13,339 nucleotides of DNA, from the NCBI GenBank assembly GCA_016296635.1, contig JAEDIZ010000054.1:1-13339 (forward strand), read 5' to 3'. The notes under the pieces are model-generated. The model searched no databases, was not told the origin of the DNA, and was given only the letters and a program-made list of their open reading frames with translations. Within the stretch, counting starts at the first letter, position 1; every line of letters begins with the position of its first letter. Positions 5,870 through 13,339 of the stretch are shown here, in pieces. Source of the DNA: Oscillospiraceae bacterium (GTDB taxonomy: Bacteria > Bacillota > Clostridia > Oscillospirales > Oscillospiraceae). Position numbers and translations under genes: made by a program.

Positions 5870-6790
5870 TCAGTAAATTGTAATATAGGAAAGAATCTGC
5901 TCTCGCATTTTTTCTGCAGCAGCTATTGCGTATTGCTGATAGTTTGAACCGCCATCATCGTGTTTCTGATAAGCATAAAGTATGCTTCTGCCGGCAAGAA
6001 TTGCAGCGCCTCTGCCGAATCTGTCAAAGGCGTACTGTGCATCCTTCGCACCGGCACCCTGCGCTCCGAAACCAGGAACCAGGAAAAAAAGCTGCTCATA
6101 TTTACTGCGAAGCCGCTTCAGAACATCGGTGTTTGTTGCACCGACTGCGATGCCGATTTCCGAAAAACCGGTTTTTCCGAATAGTCCGGTACTCCAGCGC
6201 ATAGCAAGATCCGCCATAACCTGATATACAACTCGATCGCCGGAAAGAAGATCCTGCACTTCCCTTGCAGATTTATTGGAGCTTCTTGCAATGATAAACA
6301 CGTTTTTTCCCTGACTGCAGTAGCTGGTAAACGGTTTTACGGAATCGCTTCCGAGATAGCCGCTCATCAGCACGCCATCGCATTCGTAGGGGGTGTATCC
6401 CTGACCGCCAACCTGAATTGTACCGAAGCAGGATGCAGCAAGCATATCCGCTGTCTGGCCGAGATCGCACCGCATCATATCCAAAAGAACATAATAGCCC
6501 AGACGCTTCGCATACTGCAGTACCTCCTGCATAGCGGCCACGCCGTCTGCACCCAGCGCAGTAAAACTGCCGCTGACAACGCTGACAGCCGGAACAATGT
6601 CCTTCAGGCAGTCCAAAATACCGAAAGAAAACAGTTTATATGCTTCCGCAGCTGCTTTCAGCGTTTCTCCGTATTCCTGCTTCACCTGATCCTTGATCTG
6701 CATCGGGATTTCAAGTGCAGACGGAGAAATACAGACCATGGTAGGATTTTTGAGTTTACGAATGCGTTCCTGCAGTATATCGACAGACAT
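5870..6790 (-). CDS. Orotidine 5'-phosphate decarboxylase homologue lacking catalytic lysines
   Basis: The 306-residue protein has the length and fold pattern of the type-2 PyrF group, the TIM barrel that decarboxylates OMP to UMP. The phosphate-grip elements remain: LVPGFGAQG (237-245) and R268 in the GRSILYAY segment. RSSNKSA (169-175) also matches the family RTSN segment. The active site does not match. The family DxKRGDI motif is DMMRCDL here (104-110): both aspartates (D104, D109) remain, but lysine is M106 and glycine is C108. The family lysine of the preceding strand (YKVQ or VKPQ type) is replaced by serine near S70, and the N-terminal GLD substrate-binding motif by ISP (21-23). The loss is confirmed in the nucleotides (GAT ATG ATG CGG TGC GAT). 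It is probably not a functional decarboxylase. AGGGGG lies 7 nt before the ATG. No other pyrimidine genes are nearby. Confidence 0.8.
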   Translation of the reverse strand: MSVDILQERIRKLKNPTMVCISPSALEIPMQIKDQVKQEYGETLKAAAEAYKLFSFGILDCLKDIVPAVSVVSGSFTALGADGVAAMQEVLQYAKRLGYYVLLDMMRCDLGQTADMLAASCFGTIQVGGQGYTPYECDGVLMSGYLGSDSVKPFTSYCSQGKNVFIIARSSNKSAREVQDLLSGDRVVYQVMADLAMRWSTGLFGKTGFSEIGIAVGATNTDVLKRLRSKYEQLFFLVPGFGAQGAGAKDAQYAFDRFGRGAAILAGRSILYAYQKHDDGGSNYQQYAIAAAEKMREQILSYITIY

Positions 6791-6826
6791 AAGACTACCC
6801 CCTGCAAATTATCTTTCATTTTTTGT

Positions 6827-6835
6827 ATTATACCA
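6827..6835 (-). promoter_or_regulatory. Extended -10 promoter element for the pyrF-like gene
   Basis: Minus-strand TGG-TATAAT (6835-6827) is a consensus extended -10. The hexamer 17 nt upstream, TGTTCA, is a poor -35, which is common for extended -10 promoters. The context GTGGTATAATAC repeats one side of the dyad at the pepF promoter. Confidence 0.55.
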
Positions 6836-6928
6836 CATTATGTGTGCTTTGAACAGAAAAAAAGCGCAGATTTTGGCATCATATCGGGCAAATTCATGCA
6901 CAAACTATCCTTGAAGGGAGATGAAGCA

Positions 6929-7090
6929 ATGAAAGTGAAATCTTTTTTGGCAACGATGGGAATCGGAATCGCTGTTGGCGCACTCGGTATCATGATGCTG
7001 CCGAGATCCAGCGGCATCTATCATGCGGCAAATGACGCTGCTTCAGCCATCAAATCAGAAGCAGTCAAAGCCATGGACTCTATCGGATAA
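6929..7090 (+). CDS. Small membrane-anchored protein, 53 aa
   Basis: I start it at 6929 because AAGGGAG (6914-6920) lies 8 nt upstream; an in-frame ATG at 6842 lacks such a site and would add residues that do not look like this type of protein. The product has one N-terminal membrane segment (SFLATMGIGIAVGALGIMML), then a basic/polar turn and an Ala-rich amphipathic helix (AANDAASAIKSEAVKAMDSI). This resembles small YtxH-like envelope proteins of Firmicutes in layout, but the family assignment is only a guess. The gene is divergent from the pyrF-like gene and convergent with the M81 peptidase gene. Confidence 0.7.
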   Translation: MKVKSFLATMGIGIAVGALGIMMLPRSSGIYHAANDAASAIKSEAVKAMDSIG

Positions 7091-7093
7091 AGG

Positions 7094-7123
7094 ATAAGCC
7101 GCCTCCGTTTGGAGGCGGCTTAT
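7094..7123. terminator. Hairpin between the 53-aa gene and the M81 operon
   Basis: A perfect 13-bp stem (7094-7106 with 7111-7123) with a GTTT loop begins 3 nt after the small gene's stop. The core GCCGCCTCC/GGAGGCGGC is very stable, but no true T-run follows on either strand. It most likely ends the plus-strand gene and also the minus-strand operon ending at 7206, though the weak tail lowers certainty. The interval 7124-7205 contains nothing else clear. Confidence 0.7.
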
Positions 7124-7205
7124 GACTGTCAATATACCCCGAAATCATCAAAAACAAAGAATGCTAACAGTTTCCTTGTCTTTCATTCTTATTCTGAAAC
7201 GCCTG

Positions 7206-8702
7206 TCATTTCGGCCATTCTCCGTCATAAGTAACATCCTCATCCAACGGGAAGATCGGACGAATGACATTCTTATAATCAAGCAGTTTAAGGTTTGCCG
7301 GACGAAGGCCCGGTGTATCGGCCGCGACCACGCCGTCTGCTCTGGTTGTATACCACGCTCTGAAATGATTCATGGATTTCAGGCCGATCAGATCATAGTC
7401 CTCAAGCTTTGCTCCGGTCATGGAATAGGGTCCGAAGTCATATACCTGCATACAATTTGTAACGATGATGAATTCCACATTACCACTGCGAAGTCTTGCC
7501 GACGGCCCATAGCAGAAATGCATGCCGCAGTTCACCGGTGATTCGGAAACAAAGCATCCGTCGCTGAGTGCCAGCAGTTCTGCGTCCGGTAATTCCAACG
7601 CACCGCCGCTGGTGGGTTCCAGTTTACCGCCGAAGGAAATCGCAAATTTCTCGCCGACCTTGTGAGTATGACAGAGCTTTGCAGCCGCCGGGTCGAGAAT
7701 CGGGCCCATAATGGCACGCGGCAGATTTCTTCTGAGCAGTTCCCTAAGAAGATGCGTACCGTCACCGGGGCATCCGCTGCCCGGGTTGTCAGAAGATTCA
7801 TTGACAACCACAAATCCGTTCTTTCTCATACCAAGCGCCAGATCGATCGCTTCGGAAGCGGAATAGGAAGGCGCAAGGAAACCGCGTCTTCGTTCCCATA
7901 CATACTTTGCCAGTTCCGCCGCTTCCTCTTCCGGTTCATATCCGTCAGCAACGACCAGCACGGATGCGCAGGTCAATGCACGGTCTGCAGAAGAAAATCC
8001 GTGGAACAAGGTGGCATCCAGCAGCCCCTTTTCTTTCACATAGGCAGCAAAGTATTCCTTGATTTCTTTCGGAACGCCCTGCAGCGTAGAGCCGGCAGAG
8101 GATGTGGTCAGAAGCGGAAGTCTTCGAAGCGACATTTTCGGTCTGACTTCTCCGTTGTAGGTTCTGACCAGCGTATTGACGGCCAGTCTGCCCGCCTCAT
8201 AAAGATCGACATGCGGCACAGTTTTGATGCCGAACAGGCCATCAGAAAGCTCCAGCATCTCCGGCGTGATATTGCCGTGCAGATCGAGTGAGGACATCAT
8301 CAGAATATTCGGTACCGCTTCGCGCACACGCCGCATGGTGTAGCTTTCCAGATCATCGATGCCGACGGCGCAGCCGCCGCCGTGCATAACAAAGAAAATG
8401 GCATCATATTCGCTTCTTCTGCGCTTCAGCTCCTCGCAGATATGATCCATCGAGGAAAGCGCAAAGGAATGGGAAAAAATCTTGTTGGCATCTTCCTTGA
8501 TCATATCCATGGGAACAGGCTGCACACCGAGTTCTGCCATTTCATCCAGCGCACCGCCAATGGCGAGTCTGGTGCCGCGATAGATGCTGATGACCTCGTC
8601 CGCCCGGATCCAGCCGCGGGGACTTACATCATACAGTTCCGCTTCGCCGGAGGCAAAGGTATTGGTTTCCGTACCGAACTGACAGATTGCAATTCTGAGC
8701 AT
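7206..8702 (-). CDS. M81 family metallopeptidase (MlrC-like)
   Basis: The 498-residue protein matches the M81/MlrC family (DUF1485 N-terminal plus MlrC C-terminal domain), named after the enzyme that acts on linearised microcystin. Motifs are QFGTETNTF (8-16), MHGGG (106-110), SLDLHGN (138-144), PHVD (163-166) and SSDNPGSGCPGDGT (303-316). D140, H142 and H164 are the likely metal ligands by family comparison. There is no signal peptide, so it is cytosolic. In bacteria without microcystin exposure the family probably cleaves other amides or peptides, and the substrate here is unknown. GAGGG lies about 7 nt before the ATG. It is the last gene of the comM-thiI-cinA operon, beginning 14 nt after the cinA stop. 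Confidence 0.93.
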   Translation of the reverse strand: MLRIAICQFGTETNTFASGEAELYDVSPRGWIRADEVISIYRGTRLAIGGALDEMAELGVQPVPMDMIKEDANKIFSHSFALSSMDHICEELKRRRSEYDAIFFVMHGGGCAVGIDDLESYTMRRVREAVPNILMMSSLDLHGNITPEMLELSDGLFGIKTVPHVDLYEAGRLAVNTLVRTYNGEVRPKMSLRRLPLLTTSSAGSTLQGVPKEIKEYFAAYVKEKGLLDATLFHGFSSADRALTCASVLVVADGYEPEEEAAELAKYVWERRRGFLAPSYSASEAIDLALGMRKNGFVVVNESSDNPGSGCPGDGTHLLRELLRRNLPRAIMGPILDPAAAKLCHTHKVGEKFAISFGGKLEPTSGGALELPDAELLALSDGCFVSESPVNCGMHFCYGPSARLRSGNVEFIIVTNCMQVYDFGPYSMTGAKLEDYDLIGLKSMNHFRAWYTTRADGVVAADTPGLRPANLKLLDYKNVIRPIFPLDEDVTYDGEWPK

Positions 8703-8716
8703 TTTGAATCCCTCTT

Positions 8717-9190
8717 TTACACAAAATCAAGTATCATCTGCAGAACAGCCTGCGCGGCCTGCTCGCGAATGGATGCCCGATCCCCTTCCAGATGCAGCTC
8801 TTTGCAGAAGGAGAAACCGCCGTTGTCAATGGCGATATACACAAGACCGACCGGCCTTCCGGTGCCGTCACCGTCCGGGCCTGCAAGACCCGTTACGGAT
8901 ACGCCGATGTTGGATTTTACGACCTCTCTGGCACCGCGCGCCATTTCCTTTGCCGTTTCCCGGGAAACGGCGGTGCAGGCATCCAGCGTTGACTGCTCCA
9001 CCCCCAATAATCTGTGTTTCACACCGTTGGTGTAGGAAATGACACCGCCAAGATATATACTTGATGCGCCTGCGATATCTGTAAGGCTTTTTCCGATCAG
9101 GCCGCCCGTACAGCTTTCCGCCGTTGCCAGCGTCAATTCTTCACGCTTCAGCTTTGAAACGACAAGATAGCTTAATTCTTCAGTCGTCAT
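8717..9190 (-). CDS. pncC: CinA C-terminal domain protein / NMN amidohydrolase (PncC)
   Basis: The 157-residue protein is a stand-alone CinA C-terminal domain, whose characterised members deamidate nicotinamide mononucleotide to nicotinate mononucleotide in pyridine nucleotide recycling. Diagnostic motifs are AESCTGG (24-30), SVTGLAGPDG (98-107) and GRPVGLVYIA (111-120). The N-terminal MoCF-like domain of full-length CinA is absent, and the size fits the stand-alone form. The ATG lies inside the end of thiI with an 11-nt overlap (ATGACGACTGA) and only a distant AGGTGA, so translation is probably coupled to thiI. The M81 gene follows 14 nt downstream. Confidence 0.93.
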   Translation of the reverse strand: MTTEELSYLVVSKLKREELTLATAESCTGGLIGKSLTDIAGASSIYLGGVISYTNGVKHRLLGVEQSTLDACTAVSRETAKEMARGAREVVKSNIGVSVTGLAGPDGDGTGRPVGLVYIAIDNGGFSFCKELHLEGDRASIREQAAQAVLQMILDFV

Positions 9191-10361
9191 AATAACGGAT
9201 CGTCACCTTTTCGGTATTCTGAATTGCCCGTTCGATTAAGCCTTCCACATCCAGCTTTGCCTCCTCTGCTTCCACAAGGGCAAGCACGGGCTTGGTCTTA
9301 GGGTGTTTGGGCGTAAAGACGGTGCAGCAGTCCTCATAGGGAAGAATGGAGGTTTCCAGCGTACCGATGCGTCTTGCAATCCTGACGATATCCTCCTTGT
9401 CCATGCCGATGAGCGGATGGAACAGAGGCACGGAAACGACTCTGCCGGTCACCGCCATGGCGTCCATGGTCTGACTGGCAACCTGACCGAGGTTTTCGCC
9501 AGTCACGAGGCACTTTGCGCCGTGATCCAGCGCGATGCGCTCGGAAATGCGCATCATAAATCTACGCATGATGATGGTGAAGTAATCATCGCCGCAGTTG
9601 TCGCGGATTGCTTCCTGAATCTCCGTAAAGCCGACAATATCCACGGTCATGCGGCCGCAGTATTTGGTCATGATCTTCGCCAGTTCCAAAACCTTTTCCT
9701 TGGCTCTTTCAGAGGTATACGGATAGGAGAAGAAATGGATGCACTCGATTTCGACACCGCGCTTTGCGATCATATAGCCGGCTACCGGGCTGTCGATGCC
9801 GCCGGAAAGCAGGACGCCTGCTCTGCCGCCGGTGCCCGTAGGCAGACCGCCTGCGCCCGGCACGGAAGGTCCATGGACATAAGCGGCATTTTCGCGCACT
9901 TCAACATTCACGACATAATCGGGATTGTGGACATCGACCGCAACATTGGGATACTCCTCTGCCAGTCTGCCGCCGATCTCCTGCGAAAGCTGAATGGAAT
10001 TGAGCGGGAACCGCTTGTCGGAGCGCTTGGATTCGACCTTAAAGCTCTTTGCCAGCATCAGATCGTCACCGAGATAATCGCAGCAGGCCTTGAAAATGGC
10101 ATCTGTGTTCTTTTCGCAGGCGCGGCAGCGGCACATCATGCTGATGCCGAAAATGGTACCGGCAGCTTCCCATGCGCCATCGAGATCGCAGTCATCGTTC
10201 AGCGGTTCCACATACAGTGTGGACTGCGTGATATAGACCTTGAACTCGCCGAATTTCGCCATTCTGCGGCGGGTATTGTATTTCAGCTTGTCTTCAAAAA
10301 CACGGCGGTTCAGTCCCTTCAGGACAATCTCGCCCAACTTCAGTAAAAATAGTTCTTTCAT
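9180..10361 (-). CDS. thiI: tRNA 4-thiouridine synthase ThiI
   Basis: The 393-residue protein is the short, rhodanese-free form typical of Gram-positive bacteria. The N-terminal ferredoxin-like and THUMP region (about 1-165) binds tRNA. The PP-loop SGGIDS (186-191) activates U8 with ATP, and the C-terminal YEDCCTVFTPKHPKTKP segment carries the catalytic cysteine (C345 or C346). The role is formation of s4U at tRNA position 8, with sulfur from a cysteine desulfurase that is not encoded here. AGGAG lies about 6 nt before the ATG and close to the comM stop, 12 nt upstream. Overlap with cinA at the 3' end places it in the middle of the operon. Confidence 0.96.
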   Translation of the reverse strand: MKELFLLKLGEIVLKGLNRRVFEDKLKYNTRRRMAKFGEFKVYITQSTLYVEPLNDDCDLDGAWEAAGTIFGISMMCRCRACEKNTDAIFKACCDYLGDDLMLAKSFKVESKRSDKRFPLNSIQLSQEIGGRLAEEYPNVAVDVHNPDYVVNVEVRENAAYVHGPSVPGAGGLPTGTGGRAGVLLSGGIDSPVAGYMIAKRGVEIECIHFFSYPYTSERAKEKVLELAKIMTKYCGRMTVDIVGFTEIQEAIRDNCGDDYFTIIMRRFMMRISERIALDHGAKCLVTGENLGQVASQTMDAMAVTGRVVSVPLFHPLIGMDKEDIVRIARRIGTLETSILPYEDCCTVFTPKHPKTKPVLALVEAEEAKLDVEGLIERAIQNTEKVTIRYYDD

Positions 10362-10373
10362 GATTCTCTCCTG

Positions 10374-11897
10374 TTATTTGATTTCTGTTCCTAGCTTAAA
10401 GGAACGGAACTGAATGGCCTCCGCAATATGCTGCGGGAGTATTTTTTCGCTTGCATCAAGATCTGCAATTGTCCTTGCGACCTTCAAAACGCGGTCATAG
10501 CTTCTTGCCGTCATGCCAAGCGCTTCAAAGGCTGATTTCATCAGCGCTTTACATTCCTCATCCAACTCGCAGAATCTGCGAAGATCCGACGGCTCCATCA
10601 GCGCGTTGCATTGCGTGCGGCCGCACTCGAACCGTTTGGTCTGCAGGGTTCTTGCCGCATCCACACGGCGCTTCACACTTGCCGACGGCTCGGCTTCCCC
10701 TCTTCTGCTAAGTTCTTCAAACTTCATGGACGGCACTTCTACGATAATATCTATGCGGTCAAGAAGCGGACCGGAAATTCTGCTCATGTATCGCTGTACG
10801 TCCGCGTCTGAGCATCTGCACCTGCCGCTGGGATCGCCGTACCAGCCGCATTTGCAGGGATTCATGGCGCAGACCAGCATAAACACACTGGGATATGTAA
10901 CCGAGCCCTGCACTCTTGAGATCGTGACCTGCCCGTCTTCCAATGGCTGACGAAGGACTTCCAGCGTATCTCTCTGAAATTCCGGCAGCTCGTCAAGAAA
11001 CAGAATGCCTTTATGCGCAAGGGAAATCTCACCCGGCTTCGGATTCGATCCGCCGCCGGACAGCGCGGTCGCCGAAACTGTGTGATGCGGAGACCGGAAC
11101 GGTCTTACGCTGACAAGCGGCGATTTCTGCGAAAGCATACCCATCACGGAATAGATTTTCGTAACTTCCAGAGATTCCTCTCTCGTCATTTCGGGAAGAA
11201 TCGAAGGAAGGCGTTTGGAAAGCATACTTTTGCCGGAACCCGGCGGGCCGATCAGAAGCACGTTGTGACCGCCTGCAGCAGCAATTTCCAAGGCGCGTTT
11301 TACATTTTCCTGCCCCTTCACATCCTTGAAATCCGGCAGGAATGCGTTTTCTCCGGATGGCTCCCATTTTTCGGCGGGCTCAATCTGCTCTTGCCCACAA
11401 AGATGTGAAACCAACTGCCGGACATTTTTTACTCCGTATACACACAATCCGTCTGCCAGCGTGGCTTCCGGTGCATTGCTTTCCGGCACATATAAAACTT
11501 CAATTCCGAGCTGTTTTGCTGCCAACGCCATGGGCAGCACACCGGTGACCGGACGAACCTCGCCCTCCAGACTCAGTTCTCCTAGAAAAGCACTCGGCTT
11601 CTCCGGCAGCTTTACATTGCCGGAAGCGGCAAGGATCCCGAGCAGGATTGGAAGATCGTAAAGTGTCCCGCTTTTTCTCGTTCCGGCGGGTGCAAGATTC
11701 AGTGTGATTCTGCTGACCGGAAACTTGAAGCCGCAGTTTTTGATCGCAGCACGGACACGCTCCCGTGATTCTTTGACTGCGGCATCCGGAAGTCCGACGA
11801 CTTCAAAGCCCGGCATTCCGTTTGTAATGTAGCATTCGACGGAAACTTCGTACCCGTCGATTCCGCTGAGGCCCAGAGAACGGACATGACTGAGCAT
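10374..11897 (-). CDS. comM: YifB/ComM family Mg-chelatase-like AAA+ ATPase
   Basis: The 507-residue protein has the full family architecture: an N-terminal Lon-protease-like ChlI domain (1-170), an AAA+ domain with Walker A GPPGSGKS (217-224) and Walker B ILFLDE (298-303), a cysteine cluster (C348, C350, C360, C362 within NPCKCGWYGDPSGRCRC), and the C-terminal Mg_chelatase_C region. In Gram-negative bacteria ComM is a hexameric helicase that promotes branch migration during natural transformation; the role in clostridia is not established. AGGAGAG lies 7 nt before the ATG at 11897. It is the first gene of the operon, with a promoter at 11930-11958. Confidence 0.95.
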   Translation of the reverse strand: MLSHVRSLGLSGIDGYEVSVECYITNGMPGFEVVGLPDAAVKESRERVRAAIKNCGFKFPVSRITLNLAPAGTRKSGTLYDLPILLGILAASGNVKLPEKPSAFLGELSLEGEVRPVTGVLPMALAAKQLGIEVLYVPESNAPEATLADGLCVYGVKNVRQLVSHLCGQEQIEPAEKWEPSGENAFLPDFKDVKGQENVKRALEIAAAGGHNVLLIGPPGSGKSMLSKRLPSILPEMTREESLEVTKIYSVMGMLSQKSPLVSVRPFRSPHHTVSATALSGGGSNPKPGEISLAHKGILFLDELPEFQRDTLEVLRQPLEDGQVTISRVQGSVTYPSVFMLVCAMNPCKCGWYGDPSGRCRCSDADVQRYMSRISGPLLDRIDIIVEVPSMKFEELSRRGEAEPSASVKRRVDAARTLQTKRFECGRTQCNALMEPSDLRRFCELDEECKALMKSAFEALGMTARSYDRVLKVARTIADLDASEKILPQHIAEAIQFRSFKLGTEIK

Positions 11898-11929
11898 GCT
11901 ACTTCTCTCCTTTTTTATGGCTTTTGTCT

Positions 11930-11958
11930 ATTCTACTGCATTGCGTGAAAAAAACCAA
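11930..11958 (-). promoter_or_regulatory. Promoter of the comM-thiI-cinA-M81 operon
   Basis: Minus-strand TTGGTT (11958-11953) is followed after 17 nt by TAGAAT (11935-11930), about 33 nt before the comM ATG. The spacer starts with a T-run. No other promoter is apparent inside the operon, which fits a single transcript. Confidence 0.6.
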
Positions 11959-12049
11959 CAGGAATTTCCTTTTTTTGAAAAAAGAAAACCGGGTTTTCGA
12001 ATTTCCATTTGTTTTTTACAAAACTTCCCTCGAAAGATGTGATTTTTCA
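11959..12049. other. AT-rich spacer between the divergent comM and nifJ promoters
   Basis: This spacer contains homopolymer A and T runs, two copies of GAATTTCC (11962-11969 and near 12000-12007) and a short palindrome GAAAACC-G-GGTTTTC (11984-11998) between them. No gene fits. It may be a regulatory region for nifJ, comM or both, but no known operator is recognised. Confidence 0.4.
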
Positions 12050-12098
12050 TTTACATTGAAAACGAAGTGTGATATATTTAATCTGCACAATCGTGCAG
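12050..12098 (+). promoter_or_regulatory. nifJ promoter and start-site hairpin
   Basis: TTTACA (12050-12055), 17 nt, then TATATT (12073-12078) preceded by TGA gives a good extended -10 promoter, with a start near 12085. A perfect 6-bp dyad CTGCAC (12083-12088) / GTGCAG (12093-12098) with loop AATC lies exactly at the start site. It could be an operator or a 5' mRNA stem-loop that protects the transcript. It does not match the Rex operator pattern. Confidence 0.6.
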
Positions 12099-12132
12099 TA
12101 AAAATGTAATTACTTTTAGGAGGTAATATATT

Positions 12133-13339
<1,207 letters not shown>

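Noticed and set aside
6842..6928. N-terminal extension of the 53-residue protein to 82 residues
   Set aside because: No ribosome binding site precedes 6842, and the added segment overlaps the divergent promoter; AAGGGAG points to 6929.
7157..7190. AAGAATG/CATTCTT dyad after the M81 gene as a terminator
   Set aside because: The stem is only 7 AT-rich base pairs with a 20-nt loop and no T-tail; the GC-rich hairpin at 7094-7123 is the better candidate.
9303..10346. 347-codon plus-strand frame opposite thiI
   Set aside because: The minus strand encodes ThiI with all motifs; the plus-strand product is compositionally odd and lacks a ribosome binding site.

Overview
The window looks like chromosome from a low-to-mid GC, strictly anaerobic member of the Clostridia, probably near the Ruminococcaceae/Oscillospiraceae. 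This is inferred from pyruvate:ferredoxin oxidoreductase, a stand-alone poly-[4Fe-4S] protein, a rhodanese-free ThiI, stand-alone CinA/PncC, strong AGGAGG-type ribosome binding sites, and an SLH-domain surface protein with InlB-type repeats. It is mostly ordinary housekeeping chromosome. I see no prophage, IS element, CRISPR array or classical defence island.

Layout. 1-59 (-): 5' part of tRNA-Thr(CGU) with a good promoter. 168-2229 (-): oligoendopeptidase F followed by an overlapping 88-residue unknown gene. 2361-3260 (+): EamA/DMT transporter, divergent from pepF with back-to-back promoters. 3416-4568 (+): secreted SLH/InlB-repeat protein whose signal-peptide segment is out of frame with the rest. 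4635-5251 (-): four-cluster ferredoxin-like protein, then a hairpin, then a 58-residue membrane protein that lies behind it. 5460-5822 (+): low-complexity lipoprotein. 5870-6790 (-): PyrF homologue lacking the catalytic lysines. 6929-7090 (+): 53-residue membrane-anchored protein. 11897 down to 7206 (-): tight operon comM/yifB - thiI - cinA(pncC) - M81 (MlrC-type) metallopeptidase. 12133 to the window end (+): nifJ, pyruvate:ferredoxin oxidoreductase, starting at TTG and running off the edge.

Functional picture. PFOR links pyruvate oxidation to ferredoxin reduction, and the four-cluster protein could be an electron carrier in the same redox economy, although nothing but proximity connects them. 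The comM-thiI-cinA-M81 genes are 12-14 nt apart or overlapping and look like one transcript, but their biochemical roles (DNA helicase, tRNA thiolation, NMN deamidation, amide or peptide hydrolysis) are not obviously one pathway. PepF and the DMT exporter are divergent and may simply share a promoter region.

Most worth a second look: (1) the OMP-decarboxylase homologue that keeps the phosphate-binding elements but has lost both catalytic lysines, making it a candidate pseudoenzyme or repurposed enzyme; (2) the SLH protein gene with two reading-frame breaks and a truncated first repeat near its start; (3) small genes that are easily missed (58, 53 and 88 residues); (4) dyads lying on predicted promoters of pepF, the SLH gene and nifJ.
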